This document shows, piece after piece, positions 55,760 through 64,000 of a DNA stretch of 64,000 nt (positions are counted from its first letter, which is position 1; every line of letters starts with the position of its first letter). The notes under the pieces were generated by a model that saw only the letters and a list, made by a program, of their open reading frames with translations, made no database searches and was not told the DNA's origin. The position numbers were made by a program, and so were the translations under genes. Source of the stretch: Ochotona curzoniae (Eukaryota; Chordata; Mammalia; Lagomorpha; Ochotonidae); NCBI RefSeq assembly GCF_017591425.1, contig NW_024465751.1:9734001-9798000 (forward strand), given 5' to 3'.

Positions 55760-58585
55760 CTTGAATGTTATTGTACTTTACATCGCACAAATCCTGAGTG
55801 TTCACAGCAGGGAGCAGAGTGTGTGTGGGACCTGCACCCTGATGAGAACCCAAGACGTGAGTGCTGCCACCCCCGCCTCTCAGGAGCCCCACTGGGGTTC
55901 CTGGTCACCAGCTGTGCCAAGTGGTTGTGATGCTCGTATTGACTTGTACACACCCAGATTAGTTGTCACTGGAATCCTATTGCATACATTCTAATATCGT
56001 GTTATATATCACGGTAGTGCTTTTATTCTTGTTGTTTAAATAAGCCATTGCTTTTAATCCTTCTGCAGTTGCGCGAAATCCGTGATAGTGCTGCTGTGGA
56101 CGCTGCGGTGTCCGTCTTGCAGTGTGCGTGGGTGAGTAGCGTTTCGCTGTTTGCCTCCTGTACTCAGCTGCTGGAAGTAGGACTTGGCCAAGCCTTGGAG
56201 TCTCAACATGTTTAGGTTTGCAAAATGCCCGTGGCAATCAGTGTCCTGCGGGTCCACGGTGCACGCAGCATCCACACTCCCAGTCTGCTGATCCTTGGGC
56301 CTGCTCCTGTCCTTGCTGCTCCGCTATGTCCTGAACACTCCGCTCCACCTTCACCATCCACACCTTGCCCTCCCTTGTCTTTCGTTCAGTCCGGTCAGCC
56401 CCGTCCCTTTCTTCCTCTGACAGCCCCCCAGCTAGGGGATAGGCCTGGCCAGAAGAGAACTTATGCTCAGGAGGGGACTGATTCTGAAGATTGGATTTCC
56501 TTCAGAAATTGGGGGCAGCAGGTGGGGGAGGTGCACTCACTCACTAGTGATTTTATCCCTGACACGCGGAGAAAGAGAATTACAGAAAACCCCTTACATG
56601 TCATTAAGATGAAGGGACTGGAGGGGTGCACACTCTTATCAGTATTCAGAACCTCGGGGTTAAGGGGTCAGTCAGGGTGGGGGGCAGTCAGGGGCTGCCA
56701 GGTAGGGAGGCAAACTCCCAGGACTACATACCTAACAGAGGCAGGGGCCTGAGGACCAGAAATGGGGAAGGCGGAGCAGCCCCAAGGTAGGGGTGTGGCA
56801 CAGGCAGCTTGGATCCCTGTGGTCCCTAGAGCTCTGGCCACAAGGTTCTCAGACCCCCCAATGTTACCAGGGCTAGTCCTTTGATTAAGGTGCACCCTGG
56901 GAGGTGCTGAGAAATACATAATCATTAATCAGCATCCCTGGGCCCCCCTCAGCCTAAGTGGCCTCTTGTGATCGGGAAGGAGCCCTTGAAAAATGAAAAT
57001 GCAGTCTTTTAGTGTTTCAAGGATTTCAAGTGCACGCATCTGACAATGGCTTTTTTGATAGCAGCGGGGGGGGGGGTGTGGTTGGAGAGAGGGCTCACTC
57101 TGCATGCGTGTGTATGTGTGTGTGTAGGTACAGGCCTGGCTGTGGTCCTGAGAAACAAAGATGGTGGGTGGGACTATGGGCCCAGCCCTGAAGGCCGCAA
57201 ACCCCAGGCCCTTGGGTCCTATGCAGGGTGTGGGCCCCAGTTGGTCCTATGTGTGCCCACCTCTGGGGGCTGGCAGCCAAGTGGGCACTGCCCCTGACCA
57301 GCTCTGTGCCTGTACAGCAAGCTGTTCACACTTGGTAAGCCTCAGCTTTAAAGGGAGAAGGATGAGCTACTCCTCTTAAGATGATTCCGACAAATCAATG
57401 AATCAATGTTCTGGAACATTTGGAACAGAGACTTCCCTACCTCCACTCTGACCCAGGTCAATTGTTGGTTTATGCATGGCTTACTTCCATTCCCATGGCT
57501 CCTGCTGATACCATGTGCTGCCTGCTCCTAGCTGCAAGGGAGGCTGACAGGAGGCCATCAGAGCTTCTGCTTGAGGTGTGTGTGTGTGTGGGGGGTGCTC
57601 ACCCAATGCAAGAAAATTGCTGAACTGTGCAGGAGTCTAGCAAGAGGACAAGGGTTCACTGTGCTGATGCTTGGTCTAATAAGGGCCTTTTGGGGCCTTA
57701 AATTTCTTCTTTGATGGCCTTCATGGTGTGTATCAGATACTGTGCTAGCATCCAGCTCTATGCTGGCTACCTTCTACACTTTCCTGTAACACTAACAATG
57801 GGAAGCTATGTTCTCCAGATGGCCTTGTCAGTTGGATTCTGGTAAAGTTTTGCAAGCCAGTGACACCAAGTGAGAGGGACTCAGAGATGGGGGGAAGGTG
57901 GACATGGGCTTGTACCAGGCCTGTAGCTACACACACACAGTGTTGGGCTTTGCTCCAACACTTGTCATGAATGCTTTGCAGTCACCACGTCCCTGTTGCC
58001 TGATGGGTCTGTACTGACACCCACAGGCACTCTCAGAAGGGGGAGGGCTCAGCTGCTCACCCTGGCAGTGCCAGAGGCCTGGGGCCTAGGATCAAAGGCG
58101 AAGGAGCTGGCAGGACAGTACAGACCTGCAAGTTGGACAGACTGGGGTCTGTCTCTCTCTGTGTTGTCTCCAGGGTGTGCTGTTTGGCATCTCACCTGGC
58201 CTTGGTCCTCTGTATCCCCACCTGAAAAGTGGGCAGATTAACACCCACCTTGAGGGTGGGGGGAGGTTAAACAGAAAGGTACGTGTGGAAGCCCTGTTTC
58301 AGTAAGACTTCCCAAAGCTCGTGGATACGTGCAATGCAAAGATCCGACACAGTTCCTGTAAAAGTTTTTGAACCACTCCCTGCTACCCAGCCCTGGCACC
58401 AGATAAGGGAGAGAGATTTTGAAGGAGCACTCTGGGTCATCAGAGGAGCCTCCTGAGCTGAGGCCCCATCAGAGGCTACAGGATGGGGAGACCATTTGTC
58501 TGTTCCTTTGGCTTGGTGGATTTTGGCCTCCTGGTCCTCACTCCTCATCAGAGCCTGGGATTCTTTCCCTGGTTTTACCCAGAAT
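55760..58585. other. Intergenic, no gene seen
   Basis: 2.8 kb without a recognised SINE. It contains a G11 run at 57066-57076 and short GT runs near 57104-57124 and 57578-57590. A CpG-richer patch at 56060-56280 has open frames in both strands and no recognisable family. Confidence 0.4.
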
Positions 58586-59051
58586 CCCCACTGTGACTTC
58601 TTTTCCTTTCCTTTCCCTTCCTTCCTTCCTTCCTTCCTTCCTTCCTTCCTTCCTTCCTTCCTTCCTTCCTTCCTTCCTTCCTTCCTTCCTTCCTTCCTTC
58701 CTTCCTCTTATCCTTAAGATTTATTTGTTTTTATTGAAAAGGCAGATCAGATTTGTGGAGAGGAGGAGAGGTAGAGAGAAAGATCCCCCATCCATTGGTT
58801 CACTTCCCAAATGGCTGCATGGCCAGAGCTGATCTGAAGCGAGGAGCCAGGAGCTTCATCTGGGTCTCTCATATAGGTGCAGAGTCTCAAGGCTTTGGGT
58901 CATTATCTACTGCCTTCCAAGGCTACAAGCAGAGATCTGGATGGGAAGTGGAGCAGTCGGGACACGAAAACCAGCACTCTAATGAAATCCTGCTGTCTAC
59001 AAGATGAGGATTTAGCTACTAGGCCATCATTCTGGGCCCCCACTGTGACTT
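58586..59051 (-). repeat. CSINE plus microsatellite inside one target duplication
   Basis: CCCCACTGTGACTT occurs at 58586-58599 and 59038-59051. Between them lie the CTTCC-type microsatellite and an antisense SINE (58712-59037) with GGTTCACTTCCCAAATGGCT and a head complement ending ATTCTGGGC. Confidence 0.9.
58598..58706. repeat. (CTTC)n microsatellite
   Basis: About 109 bp of pyrimidine tetranucleotide, imperfect at the left (TTTTCCTTTCCTTTCCC) and pure from about 58617. It opens a Phe-Leu-Pro-Ser frame that is not a gene. Confidence 0.97.
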
Positions 59052-59079
59052 TCTACATGCCCTCCCCAGACTTTCTTTT

Positions 59080-59345
59080 AGAAGATTTACTTATTTATTT
59101 GAAAGGCAGAGTTAAAGAGAGAGAAGGAGATGGAGGGGGGTGAGAGAGATCTTCCATCTGCTGACTCCTTAAATAACTGCAAAGAACAGGGCTGGATCAT
59201 TTAGAAGCTAAGAGCCATGAGCTTCATCTGGATCTCCGTTACACATGCAGTAACTCAAGGATTTAGGTCATCTTCCAGTGCTTTCCCAGGCCATTAACAG
59301 GCAGTTGGGTTGAAAGTGGAGCAGCTGGGACTAGAACTGGTACGC
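59080..59345 (-). repeat. Older CSINE, antisense
   Basis: AGAAGATTTACTTATTTATT, then CATTAACAGGCAGTTGGGTT; diverged. Confidence 0.75.
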
Positions 59346-60027
59346 CCTCATGGGAAAGGAAAAACCAATGCCCCAGACAGGTGATTTTCACAAGGAGACA
59401 CAAATAGCCTGTTTTCCTAGTGGTGACAAAGCTAGCCCAGAAGTAAGCCAATACTGAATGCAGGGTGTTGGCTTGCATTGCTCAGACTCCTAAGAAATCC
59501 AAGTGAGTCCAGAACGGGCTGACTCAGTGAAGGCTTTGTCAGCTGTCCTGTGCTCAGGTGCTTTCTCCTGTGGTCTCACTGCTTTCCTACTTAGTGGCCT
59601 CAGATGCTGCCGAAGGTGACGTGGCCAGTGTGGGCAGCAGACACAGGATGGCAGCGTCTCTGGTGGAGGGTACAGAAAGCGCTGAGACCAGAGCGTAGTG
59701 GTCTAGGACACAGAGGCTTAAGGGAGAGGCATAACATGAAAAGACTTCAGGAGTTTGTGAAAACAAAATGAAATGTGAAGTTCAGTGTATTTTGGTACAA
59801 AATCCGTTGAAGTGCATGGCTGCTGCTTTTGCATAATGCACACCTTCCATGAGTTTTTGGAAAAACTCCACGTGCCTGCCTCGTGGATGCTGGCTAAAGG
59901 ACAGCTGCCAAGGCTACCCCTCATTGTCACTATGGGCATAAATATCCTGGCCTGCTGTGACAAAGCACTCTCAGCTGCACTTGTCCATTAATTCATTGAG
60001 GTTCACAATGACATGCCAGTTTTTTTT
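59346..60027. other. Intergenic, no gene seen
   Basis: Unique-looking; no motif in its short ORFs. Confidence 0.35.
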
Positions 60028-60350
60028 TTTTTAAGATTTGTTTATTTTATTAGAAAGGTAGATTTACAGAGAGAAGGAAAGACAGATAGATATTCTATCT
60101 GCTGGTCCATTTTCCAAATGGCTGCAATAGCCGGAGCTGAGTTGATCTGAAGCCAGGAACCAGCAGCTTCTTCCAGGTCTTTCATGTTAGTACAGGGTCC
60201 CAAGGGCTTGAGCCATCCTCCATTGTTTTCCCAGGCCATAGACAGGGAGCTGGATGGGAAGAGGAGCAGTCGGGACACAAGCTGGCACCTATATGGGATG
60301 CTGGTGCTTGGAGGTAGAGGATTAGCTTGTTGAGCCAATGTGCTGGTCCC
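60028..60350 (-). repeat. CSINE, antisense
   Basis: TTTTTTAAGATTTGTTTATT, GCTGGTCCATTTTCCAAATG, TAGACAGGGAGCTGGATGGG, ending GAGCCAATGTGCTGGTCCC. Confidence 0.87.
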
Positions 60351-60605
60351 GAAAAGATTTTTATATGTATTTTGTTTATTTAAGAGACAGAGAGAAGGGG
60401 TGGCTGTGAGAAAGAGAAATTAAGAGATATAATCTGCTGGTTCGTTCCCTAAACACTCACAATGGTAGGGCTGGGTCAGGAATTTCACCCAGGTCTCCCA
60501 CGTGGCGGCAGGCATCTAAGCGCTAGAACTGTTACCCACTGCCTCCCAGGAGGTGTGTTAACAGGAAGCTGAAATCAGGGGCAGAACTGGGACTTGAACA
60601 CATCT
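60351..60605 (-). repeat. Older CSINE, antisense
   Basis: AAGATTTTTATATGTATTTT, CTGCTGGTTCGTTCCCTAAA, TTAACAGGAAGCTGAAATCA. Confidence 0.75.
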
Positions 60606-62760
60606 GTAAAGTGGTTTCATAGACTCAGGGATTCCCCCTTCTCGCTGCCTACTCCCTCTGCCACTGTTTTCCCCTATATTATTACAATAGTATAGTCCTT
60701 CAGCAACAATCACAAGGTCATCATTCTGCTATTTAAGTGCATCATGGCACTGTAGCTATCAACAAAGGCAGAAAGTCCAGCATCCTGTTACTAAGATATA
60801 CTTAGCAGTTTCATTAAGAGTCCTCCTTTTATTCACAAATAGGAATGCATATTACGAAGTACCTTCACTGGTATGCTAGTCTCCATTCTGCATTTCATCT
60901 GTGAGAATATATGTATATAAGGTTATTTTGTTTTGATGATGTTTACATAGTTGAGAAGGGTGTATATCCATGTGGACCACTGAATACAGTGGGGAGGGTT
61001 GAGGTATGGAGCAAAGTGGATGAGACAATTAATTGCTTTTGATATTTTTTTCTTCCTGTATTTAGGGGAAGAGGTGGGGGAGAAGAGGAGAGGGCCGCTC
61101 CCAGCAGCCTAACCATGTTAGTACCTGGGAATGAGGGACGGCCACTTGATGTCATCCCAGGGTCCCCAGTGTGGAGTATGTTCCAAGAGTATTGCTTAAG
61201 TGGTTTCGATGGTTCTGGGATGTTGTTGATTTCAATGTTCCAAGATTGAGGAAATCCTTACAAGGTCCATTGACTGACATAGTCCACCATAGAATCTCCA
61301 GTTGCCCAGATATTTGCTGTCAAAGCTTGGCTGGGAGCGTTGTCAATTTTTTCTGCCCCATTTGGTACTAGATGTTCTCTGTAGCTCTCAATGAACTGGT
61401 TATCATGTCCCCATGAGCATCTACATGTGCTGTCTGCTGCATAGGTCAGGTCTCAGCAACAGAGGAGGCCCCGTTCTGACACATACACTCCATGAGCAGA
61501 CCACAGATCCTGCAATTTTCTTTATGGTTGGAGGTTTTTTGAGTCCGGTGGTTCAGTAGGAGAGGTCCCCAAAGAAATCTTTCCAGAGGTTACCCTAGAC
61601 CTGATTCCTGAGTGTGCCCAGCTCAATCCATCACCAATACCAGTCTGTACAGTGGTGATTTGCAGTCACCCAGTCAGTTCTGTCCCCAGCCTCATCTCTC
61701 ATGCAAACCAACAGATGCTGTGGCCCTGTCCAACCCTGCCCATCACATGCCTGACCCTTATGCACACCACTGAGAACTGCAGCCCAGTTGGAGCTACCTC
61801 CAATCCTCGCCGGGGTCTGCCATCAACCCCTACTCCTGTGCATGTTGGTATGTGCGGCAGACTGGGCCAGTCTGTCCTGTATCCCATTTGACTCTTATAC
61901 TATAAATGGGTGCTGCAGCCTAGCTCAGCCTGACAGACTCCACTATCCAGCCCATACTTATTCCAGTGGGTGCTACTGTCTGTCCGGCTAGGCCTATCCC
62001 CAGCCCTAGTTCTCATGCTCACTGGTGGGAGCTGCATCCCATTAGAAGGGTACCCACAGTTTCCCTACTGGGCCCACAACCAACCCTGGATCTTGTACTT
62101 TCTGGGTGGTTCTGCAGTCTAGCCTGGCAGAGCTTGTCCCTTGTTGCAGCACTTGCCAGCTGATGCTGTGGCAGGGCCCAAGCAACTCACACTTACTTTG
62201 GCTAATGCATGCACCAGTGGATGTGGTCCTCTAGTCCAGCCTGGCTCTCCCTTTAACCCAGCTCACCTGCAGGTTGGCAGATTTTGCAGCCCTGTCCAGC
62301 CTGGTCTGTCCCCAGTCCCAGCTTTCATGCTCACGAATGGGAGCAATGACCCAGCAGGAGAGCCCTTTACGGCCTTCCTCCAGGGTTCTCTCCCTGGTGG
62401 GTGCTGTGGCCCAGTCTGGTATGGCTCACCTTATTTCAACCAGTGTATGCTGCAGCCTCTCCTGAACCTGCCTCCAGTTCTAGCTCATGCTGGAGGGGTG
62501 CTGCAGCCTAGCTCAACCTAGCCAGCTCCCAGTGCTGGCCCTAATGTGAACTGGCTAGTGTTGTCGCTCAAGTTGGCCTGTCCCAGACCTCATCCTGGTT
62601 CTCACATCTGCTAGTGGGTGCTATGAATTGGCCTAACCAGACCCACCCCCCCAGACTTGATCGACACATATGCTAGTGTGTACTGTAGCCTGGCATTTTC
62701 TGGGCTGCTTCCAGTCTTGGTTCTTGTGCTAGCCAGCAGGGACTATATCTTGATAGAGGA
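60606..62760 (-). mobile_element. Dispersed repetitive element with ~60-bp internal units, copy 2
   Basis: Matches copy 1 (30.9-33.8 kb) in the same orientation and order: TATATTATTACAATAGTATAG, TTTCATTAAGAGTCC, GACACATACACTCC, CCTGCAATTTTCTTTATGG, then the unit array at about 61640-62740 with CCAGTGGGTGCT-type starts. CATGCTCACTGGTGGGAGC and CATGCTCACGAATGGGAGC recur about 312 bp apart, hinting at a higher-order period. The G-rich/A-rich end is less clear here because an older SINE abuts it. No protein domain recognised. Confidence 0.65.
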
Positions 62761-62774
62761 GATGACTTCTGAAT

Positions 62775-63062
62775 ATTTTTTTGAAGACAGAGAGAGGCAG
62801 AGAGAGAGAGAGAGACCTTCTATGTGTTGACTCACTCCCTGAATGGTCATGATGGCTGGAACTGAAGTGGTCCAAAGCCAGGAGCCAGGCGCTGCTTCTG
62901 GGTCTCCCACGTGGAGGCAGGGGCCCAAGGATGTGCACCATCTTTCGTTGCTTTCTTATGCCATAACAGGAAGTTGGGGACTGGAATTGGAGCACCTGGG
63001 ACTCAAACTAGTGCCCAAATGGGATGTCTTCACCACAGAGGATTAGCTTGAATACCACCACC
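62775..63062 (-). repeat. CSINE, older, antisense
   Basis: An AGACAGAGAGAGGCAGAGAG run, GACTCACTCCCTGAATGGTC, AACAGGAAGTTGGGGACTGG, ending about 63062. Confidence 0.8.
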
Positions 63063-63122
63063 TCAGTTCCAGCAGATTAATCTTAAATCTCCAATGGAGA
63101 TAAATATGTTAAAATTGTTTAC

Positions 63123-63290
63123 CCATCCATTTATTCAGTAAATACTCACTCATCCATCTATCCATCCATTATCCACTCCACCTCCACCCAAACATCTATC
63201 CATATGTACAAAGACCCACTCAAACAACTATTTGCTCATTTACCACTTTATTGATCCATCCATTATGTTTATCATCCATTTACTCACCCA
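63123..63290. repeat. Degenerate (ATCC)n-type simple repeat
   Basis: Repeated CATCCATTTATTC, CATCTATCCATCCATT and GATCCATCCATTATG words over about 165 bp; decayed tetranucleotide array. Confidence 0.8.
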
Positions 63291-64000
63291 GTTAATTGGC
63301 ACCTACTCTGTGTTGGACAATAGTCAATAGTAATGGGGCTGTAACATGACTGGGCATGACTCCTGCTTTCACAGAGCTGTGTGGTGGTAGAGATGGGGTG
63401 GGGTTGGGGGTGGAGTAGCAGAGGTTGGTATAGAGAGCCATGAGCAGTCTGAGAAAGGAGCCATTGCATCCTGGTCATCACAGAGTGAACCTGCAGGATG
63501 CTCACCTCTGCAGATGAAAACTGTACAGATACCTGGTGAGATGTCAACCCACAGCAGCAATCACTCCCTGGACTTCTGGCTGCCTTTGTTGTCCGTGGTA
63601 GGCTGTGTGTGTGTATGTGTGTGTGTGTGTTCACATGTTGGCAGGCAGAGAGTAAAGAAATTATTAGGAGCTGCTTAATGCACAAGAATCTTGTCTGAAA
63701 TATTTTGGTACTTATGGCACATGGCACTGCACTAACCACACAGTAGGGCAATGTGTAGAAGGCAGAGCCAACTTTATGTGGCCCAACAACTTTAGGAATC
63801 GATGATGGCCCAATCAAAGACAACTTGGAAATCTTGCTGCAATATCAGAGTGTGTTGCAAAGAAAATCTGGTTCTAGAGTCAGAGTGTCTGACTCAGAAG
63901 ATGACTTCAGTCAAATTAGTTACCTATAGGGTTGCTCTTTTGTCTAAGGCAGGGTGGGGAGGCTTTCCTGGAATTTGGGTTTCCTGGAATCAATGTGTGT
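63291..64000. other. Intergenic, L2-like relic, no gene seen
   Basis: GGCACCTACTCTGTGTTGGA and CTGCTTTCACAGAGCTGTGT resemble the L2-like 'cacctactatgtgcc...' family. A (GT)n run lies at 63606-63630. The rest is unique to the right edge. Confidence 0.45.

Noticed and set aside
57060..57130. G11 plus GT-rich stretch as a possible quadruplex regulatory element
   Set aside because: A single G run without further G tracts in proper spacing; likely simple sequence.
58419..58832. 137-codon ORF with a Phe-Leu-Pro-Ser run
   Set aside because: Translation of the CTTC microsatellite.
50300..64000. Search for the ZHX2 gene expected downstream of DERL1
   Set aside because: No homeodomain or zinc-finger exon was recognised; the gene probably lies beyond the right edge.

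Overview
This is a vertebrate nuclear window with spliced genes, CpG-island promoters and dense SINEs. The organism is a lagomorph, most likely a pika (Ochotona). The inference rests on about 45 copies of a tRNA-derived C-repeat (CSINE) whose young copies start with a GCAGTAGCCTAGTGGCTAAAG-type head and end in AATAAAAATAAATAAAT. No prokaryotic, viral or CRISPR features are present.

Layout. At 873-2274 (minus) lie the first two coding exons of TBC1D31 (WDR67), with a CpG-island promoter around 1.9-2.6 kb; the gene runs off the left edge. From 2.6 to 18 kb is intergenic DNA made of SINEs, old L2/MIR relics, a U2 snRNA fragment and an LTR candidate. At 18799-48209 (plus) lies the complete DERL1 gene (Derlin-1). 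It has eight coding exons, all GT-AG, and encodes 251 residues, with a 3' UTR to about 50.3 kb. Intron 1 (15.4 kb) carries many SINEs and a 2.9-kb repetitive element. Intron 2 carries an antisense NDUFA1 retropseudogene. From 50.3 to 64 kb is gene-free DNA with SINEs, a large CTTC microsatellite and a second copy of the repetitive element.

The two genes are divergent, as I recall them at human 8q24.13. DERL1 acts in ER-associated degradation as a membrane rhomboid pseudoprotease that recruits p97/VCP. TBC1D31 is a WD-repeat/TBC centriolar-satellite protein. Apart from being neighbours, no functional link is visible.

The most unusual items are: (1) a diverged array of roughly 60-bp units inside a dispersed family (30.9-33.8 kb, 60.6-62.8 kb, fragment at 16.6 kb) with a retrotransposon-like A-rich end; (2) a 33-nt U2 snRNA 5' fragment flanked by a perfect 14-bp duplication and lacking any poly(A); (3) a NAGNAG tandem acceptor at DERL1 exon 3, just before a 27-nt micro-exon with a weak acceptor; (4) a head-to-head SINE pair in DERL1 intron 1. 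I found no clearly new gene system.
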